Below, in pieces: positions 7,572 through 16,356 of a stretch of 50,861 nt of DNA. Source of the stretch: an uncultured Bacteroidota bacterium (GTDB lineage: Bacteria > Bacteroidota > Bacteroidia > Chitinophagales > LD1). The stretch lies in the NCBI GenBank assembly GCA_903919075.1, contig CAIXGR010000089.1, positions 1 through 50,861 of the forward strand. The letters run 5' to 3'. The notes under the pieces are model-generated. The model was given only the letters and a program-made list of their open reading frames with translations, ran no database searches and was not told the origin of the DNA. Both the position numbers and the translations under genes were made by a program. Positions within the stretch are counted from its first letter, which is position 1. The number at the start of each line of letters is the position of its first letter.

Positions 7572-8696
7572 TTACTCTCCTTGCGCGGGATTAGGTTTGT
7601 CGGGCGTTAAAGCCTCTTTAGCTTCAACAGTAGTTTCCTCCTTTTTAGTTTCGTCTGTTTCTTTCGGGTCAACATGCTTCTGCGTTCTGTCAGACTGTTT
7701 TAATAGCTTTTCAAGCGTTGCTCTAATATCCTTTAGCTTTTCTTCTTTCGAAAGAATAGTTTCATTAAGCATATTAGTTTTTACCTTAATCAACTGCAAC
7801 TCCAACGATTTAATATGGGTGCTATCGGCTTTGCGTGCCATGTAGTCAAGGTCTTTCTTATCGCGCGCCAGCGACGATTCCATTTTTTCAATTACCTCGG
7901 TAAGGCCTTTAACCCTTGTTTCGGTTTTATCATTAAAAAAGTGGTTGCGCTGTTCGTTTACGTGCTGAAAAGATGAATCGAAAGCTTTGCGCAATTGTTG
8001 CTCATCGGCTTTTGTATAACGGTTTTTACGGCTTTCGTTTTGCGCAATTTTCAACTCTTCAACCAAAGCTTTGAAATTTGCCTTACCATCGGCGCGTTTT
8101 TTAATATCCTCTAATTTTGCAACTATTTCATCGCGTCCTTTTGCCGAAGTTGTTTCAAACTCTGCGCTTTCGCTTTTGCGGTAATTTTTAAGCTTTTCAA
8201 ATATGGTATTTACCTCATCTTTAATCTTATCTAAACGCTCCTGGCTGATGTCGCGCTCTTTGCGATGTTCCAGTACTCGCTCCCAAAACGATTTCGCATC
8301 ATCAAATAATTGACGGTCGTATTGAGCAAGTTCGTTCGCTTTCTTTTTCAGTTCTTCCAATTCATTCAAATATGATTCCCACAACTTAGCTGTAAGCAAT
8401 TGGTAAGCCCATTCGTTTTGCTGGTTGCGTATTTTGCCGGCTTCTTCCGAACGGATATCTTCGGGCAGAATAGATTCAGCATTTAAATTGGGGGTTACAA
8501 CCTGTGCGGTTTTAGGAAACTCGAAAGCTTCGCCACTCACCCAGGCTTTTTCCAATTGCTCTACCTGTTCTCCCTTCAAAGCTTTTTGAGGAATGATATA
8601 CAGGTTCACTTTAAATTCTTCTTCCTTTAACTCGTACGCAAGAATTACATTCTTATCGTCGGCAGTTACACCCTTTACAGTGAATCGCGGTTGCAT
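7572..8696 (-). CDS. Coiled-coil protein of unknown function
   Basis: 374 residues without signal peptide or membrane segment. Residues 1-60 look like a small beta-rich domain (FTVKGVTADDKNVILAYEL). Residues ~85-345 are rich in Lys, Glu, Asp and Ala with heptad-like spacing, predicted to be long coiled-coil helices. The C-terminal ~25 residues are a charged low-complexity tail (TDETKKEETTVEAKEA). I looked for DUF349 signatures, which give similar helical proteins in this phylum, and could not convincingly place one. The start ATG at 8696 follows a poor -7 candidate (TATCTTTA on the minus strand). No function can be assigned. Confidence 0.7.
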   Translation of the reverse strand: MQPRFTVKGVTADDKNVILAYELKEEEFKVNLYIIPQKALKGEQVEQLEKAWVSGEAFEFPKTAQVVTPNLNAESILPEDIRSEEAGKIRNQQNEWAYQLLTAKLWESYLNELEELKKKANELAQYDRQLFDDAKSFWERVLEHRKERDISQERLDKIKDEVNTIFEKLKNYRKSESAEFETTSAKGRDEIVAKLEDIKKRADGKANFKALVEELKIAQNESRKNRYTKADEQQLRKAFDSSFQHVNEQRNHFFNDKTETRVKGLTEVIEKMESSLARDKKDLDYMARKADSTHIKSLELQLIKVKTNMLNETILSKEEKLKDIRATLEKLLKQSDRTQKHVDPKETDETKKEETTVEAKEALTPDKPNPAQGE

Positions 8697-8870
8697 GTTT
8701 TACTAAAATTTTGTTGTGTCCTTTTTTGAACGAATGGTAAAGATAATAGTTCTAATGGAATAATTTAATCATACCGCTTACTAATAATTAGGGGGCAAAT
8801 AGTTTGACCGCTTTGACGAATGATTTTCTTTATTTCTAATCTCGTTATTTCCCTTTATTTTTCAGCCGCA

Positions 8871-9509
8871 ATGAAATTTAGCGCGCAACTAATTGATGGA
8901 CTTAAAGAGGCATTAAATAAACCTTTACCCGGCGAGGATGCGCAATATATTATGGCGCCTTCATACCGCCCACAGCTAACGCCAGCGCAGATTGCAGCAA
9001 ATAGACCGAAAATAGGCGGAGTGTTGTTGTTGTTGTATGAAAAGGATGGTTTTTTAAACATTGTTTTTACACAGCGCAAAGAATATCAGGGTGTTCACAG
9101 TGCACAAATGAGTTTTCCGGGAGGTAAGAAAGATGCTGCTGATGAAAACATTATTCAAACTGCGTTACGCGAAACAAAAGAGGAAATAGGAGTGGAGCCT
9201 GAAAGAATAGAAATAATAGGGCAACTAACTGAACTGTATATTCCGCCAAGTAATTTTTTAATTTATCCTGTAGTTGGGTTTTCGAAAGATATTGGACAGT
9301 TTGAACCACAGAAAAGAGAGGTTGAAAAAATAGTGGAAATACCGCTTAGTTTTTTTCTGGATAAGAAAAACATCAATGAGCAAACAGAAATAAAATTATT
9401 CAACAATAATGTAGTGCGCGTGCCAGCTTATATATATAACCAGCATATTATTTGGGGTGCAACAGCCATTATACTTGGCGAGTTTACCTATATTGTTGAA
9501 AGGCTATAA
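8871..9509 (+). CDS. Nudix hydrolase, CoA pyrophosphatase (NudL/YeaB) type
   Basis: I chose the ATG at 8871, which gives 212 residues. An in-frame ATG at 8820 would add a hydrophobic extension not expected in this cytoplasmic family. VFTQRKEYQGVHSAQMSFPG (residues 65-84) is the CoA-pyrophosphatase (UPF0035) signature upstream of the Nudix box. The box itself runs from GGKKDAADE to ALRETKEEIGV (84-108), with the metal-binding Glu residues 101, 104 and 105. LTELYIPPSNFLIYPVVGF follows as in NudL relatives. The expected reaction is hydrolysis of CoA or acyl-CoA to a 4'-phosphopantetheine and 3',5'-ADP. It appears monocistronic. Confidence 0.86.
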   Translation: MKFSAQLIDGLKEALNKPLPGEDAQYIMAPSYRPQLTPAQIAANRPKIGGVLLLLYEKDGFLNIVFTQRKEYQGVHSAQMSFPGGKKDAADENIIQTALRETKEEIGVEPERIEIIGQLTELYIPPSNFLIYPVVGFSKDIGQFEPQKREVEKIVEIPLSFFLDKKNINEQTEIKLFNNNVVRVPAYIYNQHIIWGATAIILGEFTYIVERL

Positions 9510-9530
9510 AGAATTTTTTTGCTACTCTGA

Positions 9531-9578
9531 GCACCCTCTGACTCCCTAAAGGGAGAACCGGCTCCCCTGTAAAAAAAA
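9531..9578. repeat. Dispersed intergenic repeat, family 2, copy B
   Basis: GCACCCTCTGACTCCCTAAA followed by GGGAGAACCGGCTCCCCTGT and an A-run, the partner of 7451-7498. In this copy CTCCC-TAAA-GGGAG forms a perfect short hairpin. It starts 21 nt after the Nudix stop codon. Confidence 0.75.
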
Positions 9579-9599
9579 TGGATTATGTGAACCCTGAAA

Positions 9600-10748
9600 C
9601 TATTTCAAAATAGTTCTTGCAATTAACTCTTTCATAATTTCGTTAGTGCCGGCGTAAATGCGCTGTACGCGTGCATCGGCCCATGAGCGGGCTACTTGGT
9701 ACTCCCACATATATCCGTAGCCTCCGTGTAGTTGTAGGCACTCGTCGGCTACTTTATTTTGTAAATCGGTAAGCCAGCTTTTAGCCATTGATGCGGTGCT
9801 TTGATCTAATTTTTTTTCGGCGTGTAGTTCAAGGCATTTATCGGCAAAAACTCTTCCAATAGTTACCTCGGTTGCCATTTCGGCCAATTTAAATCTTGTA
9901 TTTTGAAGTTCGGCAATTGGTTTGCCAAAGGCAATTCTTTCTTTGGTGTATTGTATGGTTTTTTCTAAAGTATTTTCAGCAGCGCCGATTGCAGAAATAG
10001 CAACTAACAATCTTTCCTGCGAAAGTTCGGTCATCATATATTTAAATCCATCACCTTCTTTTCCCAGCAAATTTTCTTTGGGTACTTTTACGTTTTCAAA
10101 AAATAGTTCGCAGGTATCCTGCGCGTGTAAACCTATTTTTTCAAACGGTTTGCCTTTCGAAAAGCCCTTCATATCGGAAGTTATAATTACCAGTGAAGTA
10201 CCTTTGGCGCCTTTAGAAGGATCGGTTTTTACAGCAACTACTACAATGTTGCTGAGGTAGCCATTGGTAATAAATGTTTTTGAACCGTTTACTATATAAT
10301 GGTCGCCCTTATCAATGGCACTTGTTTTAATGTTCTGTAAATCGCTGCCGGCGCCGGGTTCGGTCATGGCAATAGCGCCAATCATTTCGCCACTTACCAT
10401 TTTGGGTAAATATTTTTTCTTGGCTTCCTCGGTAGCGTAATGTTCGATATACGGGCAAACAATATCTGAATGAAGAGAATAGCCCACCGCTGGTCCTGCA
10501 CAACCACTGCGCGAAAGCTCTTCGGTTATTACAGCATTGTATTTAAAATCTTTTATGCCCAGGCCGCCGTATTGTTCATCAACCTGCATGCACAAGTAAC
10601 CGGCTTCGCCAAATTTTAACCAGCTATCCAACGATACCATTTGTTGTTTTTCCCATTTAGCATTGTTGGGTGTTACTTCTTTGGCAACAAAATCTTTAAA
10701 TCCTTGTGCAAAAAGTTTTTGTTCGTCGTTGTATATTGTTCTTTCCAT
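9600..10748 (-). CDS. Acyl-CoA dehydrogenase, long-chain type
   Basis: 382 residues from the ATG at 10748. A longer frame to 10787 would run into the terminator of the preceding gene, so it is rejected. The FAD/substrate signature AMTEPGAGSD is at 127-136, and LHGGYGYMWEY and YAGTNEI are near the C-terminus. The position that holds the catalytic Glu in short- and medium-chain enzymes (YEGT) is Ala366. Instead, ELSQERLL (241-248) offers Glu245, as in the long-chain and isovaleryl-CoA dehydrogenases, where the base lies on another helix. It should catalyse alpha-beta desaturation of an acyl-CoA, passing electrons to ETF. Chain length is inferred only from this motif. Confidence 0.93.
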   Translation of the reverse strand: MERTIYNDEQKLFAQGFKDFVAKEVTPNNAKWEKQQMVSLDSWLKFGEAGYLCMQVDEQYGGLGIKDFKYNAVITEELSRSGCAGPAVGYSLHSDIVCPYIEHYATEEAKKKYLPKMVSGEMIGAIAMTEPGAGSDLQNIKTSAIDKGDHYIVNGSKTFITNGYLSNIVVVAVKTDPSKGAKGTSLVIITSDMKGFSKGKPFEKIGLHAQDTCELFFENVKVPKENLLGKEGDGFKYMMTELSQERLLVAISAIGAAENTLEKTIQYTKERIAFGKPIAELQNTRFKLAEMATEVTIGRVFADKCLELHAEKKLDQSTASMAKSWLTDLQNKVADECLQLHGGYGYMWEYQVARSWADARVQRIYAGTNEIMKELIARTILK

Positions 10749-10780
10749 AAATTGAAATTGATAGGGCAAGTATAAAACAA

Positions 10781-10812
10781 AAGCCACTAATTAAATCATT
10801 AATTAGTGGCTT
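10781..10812 (-). terminator. Rho-independent terminator of the glutamate dehydrogenase gene
   Basis: AAGCCACTAATTAA (10781-10794) and TTAATTAGTGGCTT (10799-10812) form a perfect 14-bp stem with a 4-nt loop. On the minus strand it is followed by a T-rich run. It lies 25 nt past the stop codon of the minus-strand dehydrogenase. Confidence 0.88.
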
Positions 10813-10837
10813 CGTGTTTGTTATTAATCTTAAAGGC

Positions 10838-12277
10838 CTATGGAAATATTCCCATAGCGTAATAGCTGTCGCGTATCTTGTTGATAGATACACCGAAAGC
10901 GGCAGTTCTAAGGTCTTTTACATCGGGATGCGCCCTTTTGAAATTGCGTATTGATTGATAAGCTTTTATCATCGTGTCTTCCAAACCTGAATTAACTAAG
11001 TCAATTTCATCGGCACCATGAATCATTTGTTTTACATGCTCAGGTGAAAGAGTTTGACCGGTTAATGTTTCAACCATTTTAATTTGGTTGCGTTGGTTTT
11101 GCTCGTCGAATCTTTTTTCCATTCTCCCAAAACGAACGTGTGATAAGTTTTTCAACCATTCGAAGTACGATACTGTAACACCACCTGCATTAATATAAAT
11201 ATCAGGAATAATCATTACGCCTTTCTTGTTCAGAATTTCTTCTGCCGCTGGTGTTACCGGGCCGTTGGCAGCCTCGGCAATAATTTTAGCTTTTATGCGT
11301 GGTGCGTTTTCGTGTGTTATTTGTTTTTCAAGCGCTGCCGGAACCAAAATATCGCAATCTAATTCCAATGCATCGGCGCTGGAGTTTAATGTTTTAGAGC
11401 CCGGAAAACCAACCACACCCTTTTTCTCTTCTTTGTATTTATGAACTTCCACAGGGTCAAGTCCTTTTTCATTGTATATAGCTCCATCGCTTTCGGCAAT
11501 GGCAATAACAATGGCGCCGTATTCGCGGATAATCCTGGCTGTGTGGTAGCCCACATTGCCAAGCCCCTGTACAACAACTCTTTTGCCTGCAAGCCCTGTT
11601 GTAAGGCCTAAGTCTTTCATATCATCAGCATGGCTGCAAACTTCATTTAGTGCATATACCACGCCGCGTCCAGTAGCTTCGGTTCTGCCCTGCACGCCAC
11701 CCTGCGAAACAGGTTTGCCGGTAACACAAGCATAACCATCTACTTCGCCTGGCCTTAAAGTCATGTAGGTATCTAATATCCACGCCATTTCCCTTTCGCC
11801 GGTGCCGTAATCAGGTGCTGGTACATCAATACCGGGGCCTATAAAATTTTTCTTTACCAACTCGGCAGTATAGCGGCGGGTAACCGATTCAAGAATATCA
11901 ACCGGTGTGTTCCTTGGTGCTATATTGATACCACCTTTAGCTCCACCAAAGGGAACATCTACAATGGCGCATTTGTACGTCATTAGGGCAGCAAGTGCCA
12001 TTACCTCGTCTTGGTCAACCGCTGTTGAGTAACGGATACCGCCTTTGGTAGGCATGCGGTGGTGCGAATGCTGAACGCGGTAGGCTTCAATTACTCTTAC
12101 CTCATCGCCCCATTTTACCGGAAAATTCATTTTGTAAATACTGTTGCAGGCTTTTATTTGGCCGAGTAGCCCCTGCGAAGCCCCAGTGAAAGGAGCTGCT
12201 TTGTCGAAATAATACGAAACACTGTCTGAGAAGCTTAAATTTTTAAGGTCAACGACCTTGTCACTGTTATCTGCCAT
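10838..12277 (-). CDS. gdhA: Glu/Leu/Phe/Val dehydrogenase family, glutamate dehydrogenase
   Basis: 479 residues. The three lysines of the glutamate dehydrogenase active site are present: [10 protein letters not shown] (Lys78), LMTYKCAI (Lys102) and PFGGAKGG (Lys114). Asp156 in PAPDYGTG is the catalytic acid. [14 protein letters not shown] (~234-247) is the Rossmann dinucleotide site. The enzyme interconverts glutamate with 2-oxoglutarate and ammonia. Coenzyme preference cannot be read securely. It has its own strong promoter (12320-12350) and terminator (10781-10812), so it is probably a single-gene unit between ccmD and the acyl-CoA dehydrogenase. The gene symbol is by family resemblance. 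Confidence 0.93.
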   Translation of the reverse strand: MADNSDKVVDLKNLSFSDSVSYYFDKAAPFTGASQGLLGQIKACNSIYKMNFPVKWGDEVRVIEAYRVQHSHHRMPTKGGIRYSTAVDQDEVMALAALMTYKCAIVDVPFGGAKGGINIAPRNTPVDILESVTRRYTAELVKKNFIGPGIDVPAPDYGTGEREMAWILDTYMTLRPGEVDGYACVTGKPVSQGGVQGRTEATGRGVVYALNEVCSHADDMKDLGLTTGLAGKRVVVQGLGNVGYHTARIIREYGAIVIAIAESDGAIYNEKGLDPVEVHKYKEEKKGVVGFPGSKTLNSSADALELDCDILVPAALEKQITHENAPRIKAKIIAEAANGPVTPAAEEILNKKGVMIIPDIYINAGGVTVSYFEWLKNLSHVRFGRMEKRFDEQNQRNQIKMVETLTGQTLSPEHVKQMIHGADEIDLVNSGLEDTMIKAYQSIRNFKRAHPDVKDLRTAAFGVSINKIRDSYYAMGIFP

Positions 12278-12319
12278 AATTTTTATTTAAATAAACAATA
12301 CTTCACTTTAATTGGGGGG

Positions 12320-12350
12320 CAAACCTAAAGGAAAAACCCATTTTGACAAA
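12320..12350 (-). promoter_or_regulatory. Full Bacteroidota promoter for glutamate dehydrogenase
   Basis: Read on the minus strand: TTTG (complement of 12347-12350), then a 19-nt spacer, then TAGGTTTG (complement of 12320-12327). This is an exact match to the TTTG-N19-TAnnTTTG consensus. The start codon at 12277 lies about 42 nt downstream of the -7 box. Confidence 0.65.
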
Positions 12351-12385
12351 CTGATTTATATTTTCTTTGGTTTTGAGGGATAATA

Positions 12386-12607
12386 TTAACGATTGGCAGA
12401 TGGGCTGTTTTCAAGTTTTTTAAGCCGTCTTTCTATTGAAAACAGGAAGATAAAGATTGCGGTAAGGATAATTGCAAGTACAGCAGCTACCACATATATT
12501 TTGTGGTTGCTCCTCATCATATCATTATTATCAGCCGATATATCGCCCTGTGCACATAAAATAAGGTTGGCCAGAATAGGTATAATTAGTAAAAAATATT
12601 TTTTCAT
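12386..12607 (-). CDS. ccmD: CcmD family protein
   Basis: 73 residues: an N-terminal hydrophobic segment or signal (1-19), a membrane helix (~36-56) and a charged cytoplasmic tail with ERRLKKLE, the pattern of CcmD-like proteins. In other bacteria CcmD joins CcmC and the CcmAB ATPase in releasing haem-loaded CcmE. The start overlaps the ccmC stop by 4 nt (ATGA), so the two are translationally coupled. The sequence alone is too short for a firm family call; the position beside ccmC supports it. Confidence 0.72.
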   Translation of the reverse strand: MKKYFLLIIPILANLILCAQGDISADNNDMMRSNHKIYVVAAVLAIILTAIFIFLFSIERRLKKLENSPSANR

Positions 12608-13770
12608 AACTCGTGTTTTTGTTCAATGAGTTTCATACGAATAAGAATTGAAAGAATCCAAAAGCCCAATAATATCCAACCAATTACTGCAGGATAGAAA
12701 AATATGCGTAGTGAATTGTCTAAATCATATTTACTGAAAGCCGGATTGCCGCCGTTGCCGGGGTGTAATGAATCAGTAAGCCGCGGGATAATAAAAATGA
12801 ATAGCAGGAATACCACCAGCGCAAAAATATTATACACGGCAGCAATCCGTGCCCTTTTAATATCGTCGGTAATAGAGCCGCGTAATATGATGTAGGCGAA
12901 GTAAATAATTACACCCACCGCTGCGCCGTTTAATTTAGGGTCGTTAACCCAGTATTGCCCCCAGGTATTTTTTGCCCAAACCGCACCGGTACATAAACCG
13001 CAAATGCCAAATAAAATTGCTGCAACAATTGCCTGATGCGCATAAACATCATACCGCATATTTCCCTTGGCAAGAAACATAATGCTATATACAATTGAAA
13101 AGAAAACCAGGGCAGTCATTACAAACCACATGGGAACGTGGAAGAATGTGTTGCGTATAGTTTCGTACAAAATTTCGCGGTAAGGGAATGCAGTGAATTG
13201 ATGTTTGTTGTGTTTTACTTCAACTGCGCATTTAAAAAGTTTTCCGCTGCCGTTTGTGTAAAGCACACTTGCATCGGTAATTCTTTCTTTGCTTTCGTTC
13301 TTTAAAGCTGAGCCGATTGAATCATCGAGGTGCGCAATGGTTTTAGCTGCTAGCGAATCTTTTGTTCCGGTATAAGTTTTTATAAAGGTAGTTCCTTCCC
13401 GCAATGCAAAAGTTCCATCTAAATCATTATTAGCTACAATATCGAAGTTGGGTTGTTTGATGCTATCCTGGTATAATGAGCTGATGATGAATTTTACTTC
13501 GGCTTTATTATCGTTAATTATACGAACGGAATCAGGGCAGTAATAATCGTTGCCCGATTTCATCCAAAACTGAACTTTACCTGCTTCAGGATTTTTAAAG
13601 TGTGCGTTGTACGCAGTTATCTGGAAAGTATAAAGAGAATCCGGCGAAAAAGTAATAGGGCTTACTTTCGAAATACCCGGACTAAGCGGAACAAAAAAGC
13701 TGCCAACAATTACGTAAAATAAAAGTGCCACGCATAAGCATTTCCACCACTTTTTATATAGCCAATTCAT
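12604..13770 (-). CDS. ccmC: Cytochrome c maturation protein CcmC/CcsA-like, with inserted periplasmic domain
   Basis: 388 residues, about 150 more than standard CcmC. After the first helix (~11-28) comes a ~170-residue non-membrane region (30-200). Then the normal haem-handling core follows: FHVPMW (His211, matching the first haem-ligand His of E. coli CcmC), the periplasmic Trp-rich loop NTWGQYWVNDPKLNGA (268-283), and DSLHPG (His336, matching the second ligand His in its WWNTLHQ). Five membrane helices flank these. The role is haem transfer for covalent c-type cytochrome assembly. The insertion sits where E. coli has a ~20-residue loop. It is downstream of ccmB by 87 nt and coupled to ccmD. 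Confidence 0.85.
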   Translation of the reverse strand: MNWLYKKWWKCLCVALLFYVIVGSFFVPLSPGISKVSPITFSPDSLYTFQITAYNAHFKNPEAGKVQFWMKSGNDYYCPDSVRIINDNKAEVKFIISSLYQDSIKQPNFDIVANNDLDGTFALREGTTFIKTYTGTKDSLAAKTIAHLDDSIGSALKNESKERITDASVLYTNGSGKLFKCAVEVKHNKHQFTAFPYREILYETIRNTFFHVPMWFVMTALVFFSIVYSIMFLAKGNMRYDVYAHQAIVAAILFGICGLCTGAVWAKNTWGQYWVNDPKLNGAAVGVIIYFAYIILRGSITDDIKRARIAAVYNIFALVVFLLFIFIIPRLTDSLHPGNGGNPAFSKYDLDNSLRIFFYPAVIGWILLGFWILSILIRMKLIEQKHEL

Positions 13771-13857
13771 GAGTTAAGCAAAATATTATTATTCAAAAAT
13801 GCCATTTATTTTTCCAAACTGTTTATGATAATTATCAGTGCCCTTTTTAGGCTAATT

Positions 13858-14538
13858 TCAATCGCGCCAAATATATGGAAATAATACTAACGATAACGCG
13901 GGCTGCACTATGTTGAAGGCCAGCAACAGTAATAAGTTTTTTGTTGTTTCATCAGTAAAATCATTACCCGAAATAGAAGCTGCAGAAAGCCGGGTTAAAA
14001 AAATGATAAGTGGAATAACTAATGGGAAACCCAAAACTGCAATTAGTGTAGCGTTATTACCAGCCCGCGAAGCAATGGCACTCATAGTAGTAAATAAAAA
14101 CGAATAGCCGGTACCACCCAAAATAATAGTAAGCGCAAAAACCGGATAGTTAATTACCGGGTTATTTACCATTAAAGCAAAAACCGCAAAAGTTATTAGT
14201 GTAAGAACTATTGTGAAAATGAAATTATAAATAAGCTTGGCCATTATTAAAGCCTGCGGACTTAGTACCCAGTAGTAATAAAAGAAACGGCCTTCGGGTT
14301 CGCGGAAAAATGAATTGGCGATGGCGTTTACAGAACTAAACAAAATAACGAGCCAAAAAAGCATGCTCCATACCACAGGCTTAACATCGGCAATAGAGTT
14401 GTTGTATTGAAGAGTGAAGTAAATAACTAAAACCGAGGAAAAAACATAAAGCAAAATGCCGCCCAAAACATACCTGCTCCGGAACTCAATAATGAGGTCT
14501 TTAATTAAAATTGCTTTTACCGATTTTGCGAAACTCAC
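13858..14538 (-). CDS. ccmB: CcmB-like haem exporter permease
   Basis: 226 residues with six predicted membrane helices and the family pattern near the start (KAILIKDLIIEFRSRYVLGG), then FFREPEGRFFYYYWVLSPQALIMAKLIYN. CcmB is the membrane subunit of the CcmAB ABC transporter of cytochrome c maturation. No ATPase gene (ccmA) is found in this window; it must lie elsewhere if present. It heads the ccmB-ccmC-ccmD run on the minus strand, 42 nt after the end of the kelch/T9SS gene. Confidence 0.87.
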   Translation of the reverse strand: MSFAKSVKAILIKDLIIEFRSRYVLGGILLYVFSSVLVIYFTLQYNNSIADVKPVVWSMLFWLVILFSSVNAIANSFFREPEGRFFYYYWVLSPQALIMAKLIYNFIFTIVLTLITFAVFALMVNNPVINYPVFALTIILGGTGYSFLFTTMSAIASRAGNNATLIAVLGFPLVIPLIIFLTRLSAASISGNDFTDETTKNLLLLLAFNIVQPALSLVLFPYIWRD

Positions 14539-14580
14539 AGGGTAAATATAGAAGAATTAAAATTTGCTTCTACCTACACT

Positions 14581-16347
14581 TTATAACTTCACCAACTTTC
14601 TTGATACCATACTTTTGCCGGAGGTAATACGCAGCAAATAAATGCCACCGGGTAACAGTGATGAGATTTCGGAATGGGGGCTTTTATTTTCAGTTTTATA
14701 AACTATTCTGCCGTTGTCATCCAGTATGTCTAATTGCCCACCAATTAAATTATTGCCAACTATTAATTGCCAACTGCCAACTGCAAGTGGGTTGGGGTAG
14801 ATGGAAATATTTTCATCCTCATTTATATTTCCTATACCGGTGTATGCAACGGGGCTTGAAAATGATGTGCAGCCATTGGTATCGGTAACTGCAACCGTGT
14901 AGCTGCCGGAAGTATTGGCAATATAAATATTGGAAATAGCATTTGGGATTGGGTTGTTATTAAGAAACCACTGCACATTAGGCGCATTATAAACACGAAG
15001 GGTGTCGCCATTTCTTGAAATAGTTACCGGTGGAGATTGTAGAACTGTAATGGTGATATGGTTGGATTCGGCGGTGCAGCCGGAGTTGTCGGTTACAGTT
15101 ATGTAGTAATTGCCGGCATTTTTGGCTTCAATGCATTTGGAAGTAGAATTTATGTTCCAGGAATATGAAACGAAACCAGTTGGCGCACATATATGTGCGC
15201 TGTCATCGGGGCAGATAACATCAGTATTTGCTAGAATGGTTACCGGTTGTAATTGAGACATTGTAATATTTATAGAGCTTGATTTAATAGAACAGCCAGC
15301 AGTATCTGTTACCACTACATAATAGTTGCCAGTATCTATGGCTATAATGCAATTAGTTGTATCCGTATTATTCCAGTAGTATGAAGTAAAACCAGAAGTG
15401 GCACAAATGTGTGCGCTATCAGTAGCACAAATAAACATTGTATCCGCAGTTATTGCTACCAATGGTGGTTTAAGCATCACCACGTTTATGTCATTCGAAC
15501 GCGCTGAGCAACCCGCGCTATCAGTTACTATTACATAATAGTTTCCTGTGTCTCTGGCTTGTATGCAACGTCCTGTCTCTCCGTTTTTCCAAATATAAGA
15601 AACAAAACCTGATGGGCTGCATATTTGTGCACTGTCGGAAGGACAAATAGCCGTAGAATTGGAAGCAATAAAAGGGGCATATAAATTGCAGCTTTGATTG
15701 CAATACAAACTACCAAGGCAAGCTGAATCCAAAACATATTTCCACATGTCATTATAAAATCCGCTTCCATCTGACCCTCCAAACATGAACAGATTATTAT
15801 TTTTATCTTTAAATCCAACTGATGAACTTCTTAAAGGAGGAAAATTAAGGGCGCCTGGTATCCCTTTATCTCCATAATAATATGGTATGGAACCATAACC
15901 ACCAGCACTCCAGCCCCCAAGGTTTTCCCACTTATTTTGTGAAGGTGAATATGCCCATAAATCATTTAGGTCGCCAGCTGCATAGGTATTAGCGCCCCCA
16001 TAGTTAATAATTAAGTCATCGCAAACTTTCCACACTGCCCTGTTTTCATATCGTGTTCCTTCGGTCGCTGTATCGCTGGCTTCACAAACAGCCCCCTTTG
16101 CAGGAAGAATAACAGGATACCCAGGGCCGTTTACCCAAGTCCATTCCAAAGAATAAGGATTAAATTTCCATACGTCTTCATAAAACTGACCATAATGACC
16201 AATTTGAATACCACCACTTAACCAGAAATTGCCAGCATTATCTTTCCAAAAAACGTTGGTCGTTCTGGCAGCAGGATAATTATTTACAGAGGGCACACCC
16301 TGCACACCATATATTCCGGGATCTTCTTGGTTACTTGAACCACTCAT
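14581..16347 (-). CDS. Kelch/PKD-like T9SS cargo protein, C-terminal part of an amber-split gene
   Basis: 588 residues from the first ATG after an in-frame TAG. The frame is the same as that of 16354-17061, so this is the continuation of that gene and not a separate one. It begins with kelch-type units (FWKDNAGNFWLSGG, WKFNPYSLEWTWVNG, GFKDKNNNLFMFGGSDG). Three ~75-residue repeats follow, each with SAQIC/SAHIC, SYxWN/K, GNYYV and VTDxxGC, resembling Ig/PKD-like modules of gliding-bacterium adhesins. A type A T9SS sorting domain closes it (ISIYPNPLAV, LDILDDNGRIVYKTE, PGGIYLLRI, RKLVKL). Without the upstream half it would lack a signal peptide and could not be exported. Confidence 0.75.
   Translation of the reverse strand: MSGSSNQEDPGIYGVQGVPSVNNYPAARTTNVFWKDNAGNFWLSGGIQIGHYGQFYEDVWKFNPYSLEWTWVNGPGYPVILPAKGAVCEASDTATEGTRYENRAVWKVCDDLIINYGGANTYAAGDLNDLWAYSPSQNKWENLGGWSAGGYGSIPYYYGDKGIPGALNFPPLRSSSVGFKDKNNNLFMFGGSDGSGFYNDMWKYVLDSACLGSLYCNQSCNLYAPFIASNSTAICPSDSAQICSPSGFVSYIWKNGETGRCIQARDTGNYYVIVTDSAGCSARSNDINVVMLKPPLVAITADTMFICATDSAHICATSGFTSYYWNNTDTTNCIIAIDTGNYYVVVTDTAGCSIKSSSINITMSQLQPVTILANTDVICPDDSAHICAPTGFVSYSWNINSTSKCIEAKNAGNYYITVTDNSGCTAESNHITITVLQSPPVTISRNGDTLRVYNAPNVQWFLNNNPIPNAISNIYIANTSGSYTVAVTDTNGCTSFSSPVAYTGIGNINEDENISIYPNPLAVGSWQLIVGNNLIGGQLDILDDNGRIVYKTENKSPHSEISSLLPGGIYLLRITSGKSMVSRKLVKL
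14748..14784. repeat. Heptanucleotide repeat inside the T9SS domain coding region
   Basis: GCCAACT occurs at 14755, 14769 and 14776, with AATTATT/ATTAATT heptads at 14748 and 14762, so the whole keeps a 7-nt period. It encodes LAVGSWQLIVGNN, an unusual insert in a sorting domain. The layout resembles 17094-17121. Confidence 0.5.
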
Positions 16348-16353
16348 CCAAGT

Positions 16354-16356
16354 CTA
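16354..16356 (-). other. In-frame amber codon splitting the kelch/T9SS gene
   Basis: TAG replaces the codon of a Trp present in the equivalent place of the other kelch units (MMWTWM, NQWAWM, LEWTWV). One G-to-A change from TGG explains it. It could be a real nonsense mutation, a sequence error or a readthrough site. Confidence 0.85.

Noticed and set aside
7435-7845. Plus-strand frame of 136 codons opposite the coiled-coil gene
   Set aside because: It starts in a dispersed repeat, crosses a terminator and is antisense to a well-formed gene, with no domain.
9600-10787. Longer start for the acyl-CoA dehydrogenase at 10787
   Set aside because: The extension runs into the glutamate dehydrogenase terminator and is hydrophobic without family support.
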